This document shows positions 1 through 5,804 of a DNA stretch of 5,805 bases, piece by piece; position 1 is the stretch's first letter; every line of letters starts with the position of its first letter. The notes under the pieces are model-generated. The model saw nothing but the letters and a program-made list of their open reading frames with translations. It did no database searches and was not told the origin of the DNA. Made by a program: the position numbers and the translations under genes. Where the stretch lies: contig QILX01000230.1 in the NCBI GenBank assembly GCA_003232175.1, positions 1-5,805 on the forward strand, written 5' to 3'. Origin of the DNA: Hyphomicrobiales bacterium (GTDB lineage Bacteria; Pseudomonadota; Alphaproteobacteria; Rhizobiales; SZUA-8).

Positions 1-384
1 GTCCATGACGTACTCGGGCTGGGTGCCGGGTATCGCCGCGATACCGATGCCTCAACCTTCACCGCCGAGGCCCATGTGGTCTATCTGCGCGAACTTCACC
101 AAGGTGACACGGTTCATGTCACCTGCCAGATATTGGACGCCGACAAAAAACGCATCCACTCATATCTGGAACTCACCCACACCACCAATGGCTTTCTCAG
201 TGCTGTTTCCGAGCAATTGCATCTGCATGTCGACCTGAAGTCCAAACGGGTGGCGCCGTTTCCCCAAGACATCTCCAATCGTATTGCCGCCATGACCAGG
301 GCCCATCGCAACCTACCCAGGCCGCACTATATCGGCAGGGTGATCGGCATTGCCGGCAGAAGAAGCGGCAAGGTGCCAAATTGA
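1..384 (+). CDS. Hotdog-fold thioesterase family protein, 3' part (5' end outside window)
   Basis: The reading frame is open from the first base and ends with TGA at 382-384, giving 127 C-terminal residues. The text 'FTAEAHVVYLREL', then 'GDTVHVTCQILDADKKR', then a 'LHVDLKSKRVAPFP' block reads like the second half of an acyl-CoA thioesterase of the 4-hydroxybenzoyl-CoA/carnitine-associated hotdog type: a central helix, then beta strands, with a trailing 'APFP' and a 'LPRP...GRVIGI' tail. In that family the enzyme hydrolyses small acyl-CoA thioesters in the cytoplasm; betainyl-CoA thioesterase of carnitine catabolism is the closest match I recall. The N-terminal catalytic segment lies outside the window, so the active site cannot be checked and the substrate is not assigned. 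The ATG at 76 is internal, because the homologous text continues upstream of it. Family call fairly firm; substrate is a guess. Confidence 0.72.
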   Translation, partial: VHDVLGLGAGYRRDTDASTFTAEAHVVYLRELHQGDTVHVTCQILDADKKRIHSYLELTHTTNGFLSAVSEQLHLHVDLKSKRVAPFPQDISNRIAAMTRAHRNLPRPHYIGRVIGIAGRRSGKVPN

Positions 385-453
385 AACACTATGAGCTGAA
401 TGTTGCGGCATCGAACTTGCTGACCGGAGGTCACCTGAACCGACCTGGGAAGC

Positions 454-460
454 AAGGAGA
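454..460 (+). promoter_or_regulatory. Ribosome binding site of the 44-aa membrane protein
   Basis: AAGGAGA lies 7 bases before the ATG at 468 (AGGAG core at 455-459, 8 bases away). This near-consensus Shine-Dalgarno site decides in favour of the ATG over the upstream in-frame TTG at 381. Confidence 0.7.
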
Positions 461-467
461 TCCATCG

Positions 468-602
468 ATGACAAACTGGTCAATTATCGAAAACCTAAAC
501 TGGCGCTGGGTTTTGTCGTTTATTATTCACCTGTTCGGGATCGGAGCCCTGATCCTGGCTCTATATGCTTCGGGAACCTCGGCGATGAATATTCTGCTTT
601 AG
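468..602 (+). CDS. Small single-pass membrane protein, 44 aa, unknown function
   Basis: An ATG at 468 opens a 44-residue frame ending in TAG at 600-602. It is preceded by AAGGAGA (454-460), an unusually good ribosome binding site 8 bases from the start, which is the main reason to believe the gene. The protein has a short polar N-terminus with several Trp and Asn residues (about 1-12), one hydrophobic helix (about 14-36, 'VLSFIIHLFGIGALILALYA') and a short tail. This fits an inner-membrane peptide with no soluble domain. The frame can be extended upstream to a TTG at 381 overlapping the thioesterase stop, but that extension is polar, has no clear ribosome binding site and is unlikely to be translated. 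I do not recognise a family. It lies 83 bases after the thioesterase and 77 before the helicase, on the same strand. Confidence 0.6.
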   Translation: MTNWSIIENLNWRWVLSFIIHLFGIGALILALYASGTSAMNILL

Positions 603-606
603 GGGC

Positions 607-643
607 AAAAGCCGGCACCAACCTCTTGCCATAGCGCTTTTTT
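607..643 (+). terminator. Possible weak terminator after the small membrane gene
   Basis: AAAAGC (607-612) can pair with GCTTTT (636-641), and the arm runs into six T residues (638-643). The loop is long (23 bases) and partly able to pair in other ways, for example GGCAA 604-608 with TTGCC 626-630. It sits right after the stop at 602 and before the helicase gene, where a terminator would make sense. The stem is short, so the call is tentative. Confidence 0.25.
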
Positions 644-656
644 CTAGCCCTCGCCT

Positions 657-676
657 TCCGAATCCTTATATTCGGA
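657..676 (+). promoter_or_regulatory. Perfect 7-bp inverted repeat just upstream of the helicase start
   Basis: TCCGAAT (657-663) and ATTCGGA (670-676) are exact reverse complements separated by 6 bases. The right arm ends 3 bases before the ATG at 680 and covers the only Shine-Dalgarno-like bases (CGGA, 673-676). It could be an mRNA hairpin that limits translation or a half-site pair for a regulator. It does not match the alphaproteobacterial LexA box GTTC-N7-GTTC. Function is inferred from position only. Confidence 0.35.
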
Positions 677-679
677 CAT

Positions 680-3028
680 ATGGTGAACGCAACTTCCGAC
701 CCCTCGCCCCTGCCCCCAGGACCAAAACCGGGCGGCATTGCCGAAGCGGCACTGGCCCGGCGAGCCGCGCCTTACCTTGAATCTCTGAATGAGGGACAGC
801 GCACCGCCGTTGAAGCCCTCGATGGCCCGGTGCTGGTGCTTGCTGGCGCCGGCACTGGCAAAACCCGGGTCCTGACCACCCGCCTGGCCCATCTGCTCAA
901 CACCGGCCGCGCCCGGCCCGGCGAAATTCTCGCCGTCACCTTTACCAATAAAGCCGCAAGGGAGATGAAGCTCCGTATCGGCGATCTGGTCGGCGATGTG
1001 GTCGAGGGCATGGCGTGGCTGGGCACGTTTCATTCCATCGGCGCCAAAATCATCCGCCGTCATGCCGAACTGGTCGGCCTCAAACCCGACTTCACCATTT
1101 TGGACACCGATGACCAGATCAGGCTGCTGAAACAATTGATCAAGGCCGCCGATGTGGACGAAAAACGCTGGCCGGCGCGGCAACTTGCCGGGCTCATCGA
1201 TCATTGGAAAAACCGCGGGCTCAGCCCCGGCGACCTCAAAGCCGATGACGGATTTGCCTATGCCGGCGGCCGGGGCAAGGAATTCTACACCGCCTATCAG
1301 GCGCGCCTGAAAGTGCTCAACGCGGCGGATTTTGGCGATCTGATCCTGGAATGCCTGCGGCTCTTCCGCGAAAATGCCGATGTCCTTGCCCGCTATCAGG
1401 ACCGCTTCCGCTATATGCTGGTGGACGAATACCAGGACACCAATGTCGCCCAGTATCTCTGGATGCGGCTATTGGCCCAGGGGCGCCAGAACATCGCTTG
1501 CGTTGGCGATGACGACCAGTCGATCTATGGCTGGCGCGGGGCTGAGGTCGATAACATCCTGCGGTTCGAGAAGGACTTTCCCGGCGCTCAAGTTATACGG
1601 CTTGAACGCAATTACCGCTCCACCCAGCACATTCTGGCCGCCGCGTCCGAACTGATCACTCACAATGAGGGCCGCCTGGGCAAAACCCTGCACACGACAA
1701 GCACCGACGGCGAACGGGTTCAGGTGCGCGGACTGTGGGATGGCGAGGAAGAGGCGCGGATGATCTCCGACGAGATCGAGGCCAAACATTCCAAGGGCCA
1801 CAGGCTTGACCAGATTGCCATTCTGGTGCGGGCCAGCTTCCAGATGCGCGAATTCGAGGACCGCTTTATCACCGCCGATATTCCCTACCGTGTGATCGGT
1901 GGCCCGCGATTTTACGAGCGCCAGGAAATTCGCGATGCCATCGCCTATCTGCAGGTGACGGCCAATCCCGACAACGACCTGAAATTCGAGCGTATTATCA
2001 ACACGCCCCGGCGCGGTATCGGACCCACCACGGTGGCGCTTCTGGCGTCAAGCGCCCGGGCCGGCGAAACCTCGATGTTTCAAGCGGCGCGGGACCTGGT
2101 CCAAACCGATGAAATCAGAGGCAAGGCCCGGACGACACTGGCCAGCCTCACCGCCGATTTTGTCCGTTGGCGCGGTCTTATCGATACCACAAGCCACACC
2201 GAGCTGGCTGAGATGATTTTGGAGGAATCCGGCTACACCGACATGTGGCAGCAGGATCGCTCCCCCGCCGCCGCCGGCCGGCTTGAAAACCTCAAGGAGC
2301 TCATCGGCCAGATGGAGGAATTCGACAGCCTGGCGGGGTTTCTCGAACACATTTCCCTGGTGATGGACACCGAGCAGGACCGCGACACCGACAAGGTCAA
2401 TCTGATGACCTTGCATTCGTCCAAGGGACTGGAGTTTGACACTGTGTTTCTGCCCGGCTGGGAGGAAGGGCTCTTTCCCCACCAGAGGTCGCTGGACGAA
2501 AATGGCCGCGCGGGTCTCGAAGAGGAGCGCCGCCTGGCCTATGTCGGCATTACCCGCGCCAGACACCACGCCTGGATCAGCTTTGCCGCCAACCGGCGCG
2601 TCCACGGGCTGTGGGCCTCGGCCATCCCGTCGCGTTTTGTCGATGAGCTGCCAGCCTCGGCGGTCGACGTTGACACCGATGGGAATAGCGGAAGTGGCGT
2701 CGCGGCCAGCCGATTTGCGGCCCAGGCCGACCCCTTCTCCTCAACCTATGATACGCCGGGCTGGCGCCGGGCCCAGGCCAATCGCGGCGCATTTACGCCG
2801 GTTCCAACCCGTGCCGGCCCTCGCCGCGCGCCGTTGATCGAAGGTGAACTTGTCGCCTCCTCAACCGCCGCCGCATCGCAATTCAGCACTGGCACGCGCA
2901 TCTTCCACCTCAAATTCGGCTACGGCACGATTTTGGCAGTGGATGGCAATAAACTGATGGTCGAATTTGAAAAAGCCGGACGCAAACGGGTGCTGGACAG
3001 CTTTGTTGAAGAGCATTCAACCGGTTAA
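680..3028 (+). CDS. uvrD: UvrD/PcrA-family ATP-dependent 3'-5' DNA helicase (superfamily 1A)
   Basis: This 782-residue cytoplasmic protein carries all the SF1A helicase motifs in order: Q motif LNEGQRTAV (about 36-44), Walker A AGAGTGKT (55-62), Ia VTFTNKAAREM (86-96), Ib GTFHSIG (115-121), II VDEYQDTN (248-255), III VGDDDQSIYGWRG (275-287), IV RLERNYRS (307-314), V TLHSSKGLEFDTVF (577-590) and VI RLAYVGITRAR (618-628). The C-terminus (735-777) has the 'FHLKFGYGTI...VEFEKAGRKRVLDSFV' block, the Tudor-like domain that contacts RNA polymerase in PcrA/UvrD. Family members unwind DNA in nucleotide excision repair and mismatch repair. The ATG at 680 is the first start after an in-frame stop at 632-634 and has only a weak ribosome binding site. 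A Pro-rich leader (about 8-19) precedes the helicase core. Rep is excluded mainly by the PcrA-type tail. No LexA box was found upstream. Confidence 0.95.
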   Translation: MVNATSDPSPLPPGPKPGGIAEAALARRAAPYLESLNEGQRTAVEALDGPVLVLAGAGTGKTRVLTTRLAHLLNTGRARPGEILAVTFTNKAAREMKLRIGDLVGDVVEGMAWLGTFHSIGAKIIRRHAELVGLKPDFTILDTDDQIRLLKQLIKAADVDEKRWPARQLAGLIDHWKNRGLSPGDLKADDGFAYAGGRGKEFYTAYQARLKVLNAADFGDLILECLRLFRENADVLARYQDRFRYMLVDEYQDTNVAQYLWMRLLAQGRQNIACVGDDDQSIYGWRGAEVDNILRFEKDFPGAQVIRLERNYRSTQHILAAASELITHNEGRLGKTLHTTSTDGERVQVRGLWDGEEEARMISDEIEAKHSKGHRLDQIAILVRASFQMREFEDRFITADIPYRVIGGPRFYERQEIRDAIAYLQVTANPDNDLKFERIINTPRRGIGPTTVALLASSARAGETSMFQAARDLVQTDEIRGKARTTLASLTADFVRWRGLIDTTSHTELAEMILEESGYTDMWQQDRSPAAAGRLENLKELIGQMEEFDSLAGFLEHISLVMDTEQDRDTDKVNLMTLHSSKGLEFDTVFLPGWEEGLFPHQRSLDENGRAGLEEERRLAYVGITRARHHAWISFAANRRVHGLWASAIPSRFVDELPASAVDVDTDGNSGSGVAASRFAAQADPFSSTYDTPGWRRAQANRGAFTPVPTRAGPRRAPLIEGELVASSTAAASQFSTGTRIFHLKFGYGTILAVDGNKLMVEFEKAGRKRVLDSFVEEHSTG

Positions 3029-3056
3029 AGGGCAACGAGCCGGTGTCGTTTCCATA

Positions 3057-3086
3057 TGAATATTCGCTTTAGAATATTTAATTTTT
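3057..3086 (+). terminator. Probable intrinsic terminator of the helicase gene
   Basis: AATATTC (3059-3065) and GAATATT (3072-3078) pair perfectly around a 6-base loop. The stem extends by a G-T wobble and a T-A pair to 3057/3080, and TTTTT follows (3082-3086). It lies 29 bases after the helicase stop. The stem is AT-rich and so rather weak. Only the + orientation has a T-run. It ends on the stop codon of the convergent sensor gene. Confidence 0.45.
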
Positions 3087-3586
3087 CAATGTCCATATTT
3101 TCGGCGCATAAGATGGCGGGCCAGCCGTTTCCGTTCCTTTTCGGTAAGGCGGCCGGCAACATCGGCCATTATATTGCGAAACTGCCGCAAAGCATCGGAT
3201 TCGGCGTCCGCTAAGCTTTTGAAAATTTTCTGATAATCTTCGTTTTGACCTTCGCGCAATGCCTCCCTGACGCGCTGGCGAGCCTGGCTGACAGTGCGCC
3301 GGGCTTGACGAAGTTCCTCCCGCTGGGTCTGAATTTCCGCAAAAATCTCCTGCCGCCGATTATTTGGAATGGCGCGAATAAAGCTTCGACTCTGGGCCCA
3401 GTCGTCCCCCGGCAGAAAACGGTCACCGCGCCCCCACTTGAAGAAGTGGCTGCCAATGGCGCCAAGAACCAGCAAATTCAGGGCAACCGAAACCACCAGG
3501 ACAGCCTTCAACCACCGGCTCAACCTAGCGCGCGGCGGAGCCGGTGCCACCGGTGGCACCGCTCGGGGTTTGTCTTCTTCGCTCAC
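3086..3586 (-). CDS. Membrane-anchored periplasmic heavy-metal-sensor-like protein (CnrX/Metal_resist type)
   Basis: This 166-residue protein has a Pro-rich cytoplasmic leader (about 8-19), one signal anchor (about 25-47, 'WLKAVLVVSVALNLLVLGAI') and a long, charged all-helical periplasmic domain (about 65-163) rich in Arg, Glu and Gln. The layout, with 'AIPNNRRQEIFAEI' opening the helical bundle and 'LTEKERKRLARHL' near the end, is that of the periplasmic heavy-metal sensor/Spy-like family, whose members sense metals or misfolded envelope proteins. Typical metal ligands are sparse: His47, His158, His166 and a few Met, so nickel- or copper-type binding is not assured. The start is GTG at 3586, supported by GAGGA 6 bases upstream and a 4-base GTGA overlap with the stop of the preceding gene, which implies translational coupling. 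It is the last gene of the sigma operon and converges on the helicase gene. Its partner is inferred to be the preceding membrane protein. Confidence 0.75.
   Translation of the reverse strand: MSEEDKPRAVPPVAPAPPRARLSRWLKAVLVVSVALNLLVLGAIGSHFFKWGRGDRFLPGDDWAQSRSFIRAIPNNRRQEIFAEIQTQREELRQARRTVSQARQRVREALREGQNEDYQKIFKSLADAESDALRQFRNIMADVAGRLTEKERKRLARHLMRRKYGH
3542..3561. repeat. Perfect 20-bp palindrome inside the sensor gene start region
   Basis: Bases 3542-3561 read the same on both strands. In RNA they form an 8-bp GC-rich stem with a CCGG loop. The site begins 26 bases into the sensor gene and encodes residues within the 'AVPPVAP' stretch. It may be a by-product of a repetitive Pro/Val/Ala segment, or it may slow ribosomes or RNA polymerase near the start of the sensor gene. 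Confidence 0.55.
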
Positions 3587-4131
3587 AGCGGATCCTCATC
3601 TTCCGCCAGGTCAATCCCAATCAGAGCGTTGATAAAATTGGATTCTTCTTCCGATGAAACGGTCAAGCCGGCAACCTGACCAAATTCCGTTATTTCCGCA
3701 TTTATAACATCGTAGCCTCCGACCCAGATACCGATAAGAAGCGAAGCGGCAAGAACAGCAACTTCGGGCAGATGGTCGGTGAATCCGGTAAAATACCTTG
3801 ACCGTGGGCTGGCGCTGACAGTTGCCGATGTCGAAATGTCTACCAGTCGCCGATCTGAGACCTGCACGTCCAACATGATCTGCGATGTCTTTTCGGCTCT
3901 GGCCAAAATCACGCCGACAAGATTGGGATCAACCGCGGGGCAAGCCAGATCGTTCATGCCGCGATCAAGTGCCTGGTCGAGAGCGCGCGCGTCGGCCATC
4001 CAGTCCGCGCCGGTTTCGATTGCAGCGATGTCGAGCAGACCTTGCCGTTCGTCCGCGGGCCAACGGTGTGGGTCGGCACCATAAGCGGCTACAACCTGGG
4101 CCAATCTCTTGTCCGTGGGTTCAAATTTCAT
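3583..4131 (-). CDS. Single-pass membrane protein, probable anti-sigma factor of the adjacent ECF sigma
   Basis: From the ATG at 4131 this is a 182-residue protein. It has a cytoplasmic N-terminal part (1-121) starting with 'RLAQVVAAYGADPHRWP' (9-25), one membrane helix (about 122-140, 'LPEVAVLAASLLIGIWVGGY') and a short acidic outer tail ending in 'EDEDPL'. There is no zinc-binding HxxxCxxC anti-sigma motif and only one Cys. The 'YGADPxRWP' opening is one I associate with membrane proteins beside alphaproteobacterial ECF sigma genes. Topology and gene order (sigma, this gene, periplasmic sensor) match the CnrY role, but the anti-sigma function is inferred. The start is placed at 4131 because GGAGG (4141-4145) lies 9 bases upstream; the ATG at 4140 directly abuts that GGAGG and is too close. 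It overlaps the sigma gene end by 11 bases and the sensor start by 4. Confidence 0.65.
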   Translation of the reverse strand: MKFEPTDKRLAQVVAAYGADPHRWPADERQGLLDIAAIETGADWMADARALDQALDRGMNDLACPAVDPNLVGVILARAEKTSQIMLDVQVSDRRLVDISTSATVSASPRSRYFTGFTDHLPEVAVLAASLLIGIWVGGYDVINAEITEFGQVAGLTVSSEEESNFINALIGIDLAEDEDPL

Positions 4132-4834
4132 TCGCCCCATCCTCCGTATTTGCCGGTGCCGACATGGTACCCAGGGAGGCTGTGTCCAATAGCCAATACC
4201 GATCTGCCATCAACATTTGTTTCAGGCTTCGTCTTCCCCGTGCCAATAGCGATTCCATCGCATCGACGCTTATCCCCATAATGTCGGCCGCCTCGATATT
4301 GGTAAGTTCGGAATAATGGCAAAGCGAAATGGCCATTCGCTGTCGCGGCGCAAGTGCCATCATGGCCCGATCAATCAATGCCGAAGCATCACGCGATGCC
4401 AGCCCCGCATCGGGCAACGGCCCTCGATCCACCGGTTCGGGCGCCTCATCCAGGCTAACAGGACTTGACCGCCGCAAACGGTCAATGGCCAAATTCACCG
4501 CCACCCGGTGAAGCCAGGTGGTTAGCTTGGCCCTTCCAGGCTGCCAGAACGCTGCTCGTGACCACAACCGTAAAAACGTCTCCTGTACGATATCGTCGGC
4601 ATCGCCGCCGGGGCCCAGCATGCGGCGGGCCGTTACGGCAATCCGCCCGCCATACCGGTTCAACAATTCACCCAGCGCTGCGTTTTCACCGCGCACCATC
4701 GCGGCGACCAGGTCATCGTCGGTCACTTCATCGCGACTGTTTCCCGAATTGCGGATCGACCTGCCCCGTTGTTCTTTTAACTCAGTCCAGGAGTTGGCGG
4801 GCGCCCAGTATAGAGGAGCAATTGACGAGGCCAT
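4121..4834 (-). CDS. ECF (group 4) sigma-70 family RNA polymerase sigma factor
   Basis: This 237-residue protein has the two ECF domains. Sigma-2 spans about 40-122, with 'DADDIVQETFLRLW' (78-91) as the core-binding region 2.2 and 'LTTWLHRVAVNLAIDRLRR' (104-122) as region 2.3/2.4, which reads the -10 element. A linker of about 30 residues follows, then sigma-4 (about 153-208) with the helix-turn-helix 'NIEAADIMGISVDAMESLLA' (179-198) that reads the -35 element. Sigma-3 is absent, as expected for an ECF factor. It directs RNA polymerase to a dedicated regulon when released from its anti-sigma factor. The ATG at 4834 has GGTGA 6 bases upstream; the 37 residues before the usual domain start make a GTG at 4726 a possible alternative. 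It follows the EF-hand gene by 37 bases and overlaps the next gene, so the four genes are likely one operon. The ECF subgroup is not assigned. Confidence 0.92.
   Translation of the reverse strand: MASSIAPLYWAPANSWTELKEQRGRSIRNSGNSRDEVTDDDLVAAMVRGENAALGELLNRYGGRIAVTARRMLGPGGDADDIVQETFLRLWSRAAFWQPGRAKLTTWLHRVAVNLAIDRLRRSSPVSLDEAPEPVDRGPLPDAGLASRDASALIDRAMMALAPRQRMAISLCHYSELTNIEAADIMGISVDAMESLLARGRRSLKQMLMADRYWLLDTASLGTMSAPANTEDGANEI
4141..4145 (-). promoter_or_regulatory. Ribosome binding site of the probable anti-sigma gene
   Basis: GGAGG on the - strand, inside the end of the sigma gene, is 9 bases from the ATG at 4131 and 0 bases from the ATG at 4140. Spacing therefore selects the inner start and shortens the protein by three residues. 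Confidence 0.65.
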
Positions 4835-4871
4835 CAGGCTTCACCAAGGACCCGGCGCCCGCCGCGGCAAA

Positions 4872-5570
4872 CTACTCGGCGCCCCTGCCCCAGAATTCGC
4901 GCCGCAACTGTTTCAGACCCTCCCGGCGTTTCTTGCGCCATTCGCCCATCACCGCCCTGAATTCCTCTTTGGTGACTTTACCGTCCTTGTCGGTATCAAA
5001 GCGGGCAAACCGCTGTTCAACGCGGGCGGTCTGGTCGGCCTCGTTGATGACCCCATCTTCATTGACATCAAACCGGTCCATATATTTCTTGCGCCGCTCT
5101 GCCAGCCAAGCATCAATTTCAGCCCCGGTGACTTCGCCATCTTTGTCGGTATCCAGACTTTTGATCATGTGAACGGGCTTGCGCTTGGTTTTGGTGGCCT
5201 CCTCCCTTGTCACCACACCATCGCCATCGGCATCCAGTTTTTTGAAAAGACCCATCCCCATTCCACCGCCCATACCGTGGCCACGAGCTTTGGACATATT
5301 TTTGAATTTACCGCCGCCGTGAGGCTTGGCGCCATACCCCATGCCTCCCATCTCTCCCATTTTGCCCTTCTTGCCCATTTTGCCCTTCTTGCCCATCTTG
5401 TCCATTTTGATCTTGCCCTTCTTGCCCTTCTTGCCCATCTTGTCCATCTTGTCAGATTGTTGGTTTTCCATGCCGCCGCTATGGCTCTGGGCGCTGGCAC
5501 CAAGGGTGTAAAGGCTGGAAAATCCAATCACAAAGGCTGCGACGAGAGTGGTTGAGGTTCGAATTTTCAT
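4872..5570 (-). CDS. Secreted EF-hand calcium-binding protein with Gly/Lys/Met-rich repeat tract
   Basis: From the ATG at 5570 this is a 232-residue protein with a Sec signal peptide (1-27, 'MKIRTSTTLVAAFVIGFSSL' then YTLGASA, cleavage probably after ASA). A low-complexity Lys/Met/Gly tract follows (40-78), then a Gly/His/Met-rich linker (79-107), then four EF-hand loops: D113-E124, D140-E151, D168-D179 and D192-E203. Loops 1, 2 and 4 are canonical DxDxDGxxTxxE; loop 3 has Asn at position 3 and Asp at position 12. The tail is strongly basic and Arg-rich. It should bind calcium in the periplasm or outside the cell. The start at 5570 is chosen over 5597 because GGAG (5579-5582) lies 8 bases upstream and the signal peptide then begins with MKIR. 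It is the first gene of the apparent sigma operon; its role there (input, buffer or regulon product) is not known. The EF-hand assignment is firm, any other function is open. Confidence 0.88.
   Translation of the reverse strand: MKIRTSTTLVAAFVIGFSSLYTLGASAQSHSGGMENQQSDKMDKMGKKGKKGKIKMDKMGKKGKMGKKGKMGEMGGMGYGAKPHGGGKFKNMSKARGHGMGGGMGMGLFKKLDADGDGVVTREEATKTKRKPVHMIKSLDTDKDGEVTGAEIDAWLAERRKKYMDRFDVNEDGVINEADQTARVEQRFARFDTDKDGKVTKEEFRAVMGEWRKKRREGLKQLRREFWGRGAE
5343..5453 (-). repeat. Gly-X-Y-like low-complexity coding repeat (GKK/GKM/DKM units)
   Basis: Residues 40-76 of the EF-hand protein are built from three-residue units: DKM (40-42, 43-45, 57-59), GKK GKK GKI (46-54) and GKK GKM GKK GKM GEM GGM (60-77, the last unit running just past this interval). 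At the DNA level 5358-5393 is an exact tandem duplication of an 18-base unit. DKMGKKGK occurs at 43-50 and again at 57-64. All units are multiples of three bases, so slippage would change length without breaking the frame. Confidence 0.85.
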
Positions 5571-5578
5571 GGGAACAT

Positions 5579-5582
5579 CTCC
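5579..5582 (-). promoter_or_regulatory. Ribosome binding site of the EF-hand gene
   Basis: GGAG on the - strand is 8 bases before the ATG at 5570. It selects that start over the in-frame ATG at 5597, which would add nine residues ahead of the signal peptide. Confidence 0.65.
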
Positions 5583-5702
5583 GTTGACTTGGACCAAATG
5601 GTTCGTTTCTGCTGAGTTAAACGGGAGGGGCTGGCGGTTTCCGTCGGTGGGATAAAAATAAATTCCAACGCCTTTGCATGGTCAGGTGAATTTATCCTGC
5701 TT

Positions 5703-5804
5703 TTACCCGATGCTGGCTTTGAAAATGGCCCGCACCCTGGCCTGCAGTCGGGCGAGTTCGGCGCCTAGAGCTGCAAAGTCCGGCAGTTGAACCGCACGCG
5801 CCAG
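5703..5804 (-). CDS. C-terminal end of an unidentified gene entering from the right edge
   Basis: On the - strand a frame open from the window edge encodes 33 residues ending in TAA (5705-5703): 'LARAVQLPDFAALGAELARL' followed by QARVRAIFKASIG. The amphipathic helical pattern with evenly spaced Leu, Ala and Arg and the GC-rich codon choice look like a real protein C-terminus, whereas the other two frames show no comparable pattern. The family is not recognisable from so little. Its stop is 132 bases upstream of the EF-hand start on the same strand, so the two could be co-transcribed, or a promoter may lie in the gap. Confidence 0.5.
   Translation of the reverse strand: MARAVQLPDFAALGAELARLQARVRAIFKASIG

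Noticed and set aside
60..384. A separate complete gene starting at ATG 76
   Set aside because: The thioesterase-like text continues upstream to the window edge in the same frame, so 76 is internal.
381..602. 73-residue version of the small membrane protein starting at TTG 381
   Set aside because: The start lacks a clear ribosome binding site, the added 29 residues are polar and unstructured, and a strong site points to the ATG at 468.
603..690. LexA-type SOS box upstream of uvrD
   Set aside because: No GTTC-N7-GTTC or GAAC-N7-GAAC arrangement is present in this gap.
644..1204. - strand open frame of 186 codons within the helicase gene
   Set aside because: It is a shadow of the uvrD coding frame in GC-rich DNA, with no motif of its own.
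2048..2605. - strand open frame of 185 codons within the helicase gene
   Set aside because: It lies opposite uvrD motifs V and VI and is explained by GC-rich codon bias.
5343..5453. CRISPR-like or intergenic tandem repeat
   Set aside because: The repeats are in-frame codons of the EF-hand protein with no spacers of constant length.
4518..5555. Long + strand open frame (345 codons) opposite the EF-hand and sigma genes
   Set aside because: It is antisense to two well-supported genes, its composition is the mirror of their codons (including His/Ala/Leu runs opposite the repeat tract), and it has no recognisable domain.
5598..5702. Possible promoters for the EF-hand/sigma operon (for example GGAAT followed by CGACGG near 5640-5665 on the - strand, or GGAAAC followed by CGTTT)
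   Set aside because: The spacings and bases deviate too far from ECF or sigma-70 consensus to place a promoter; a 5'-end map would be needed to decide.
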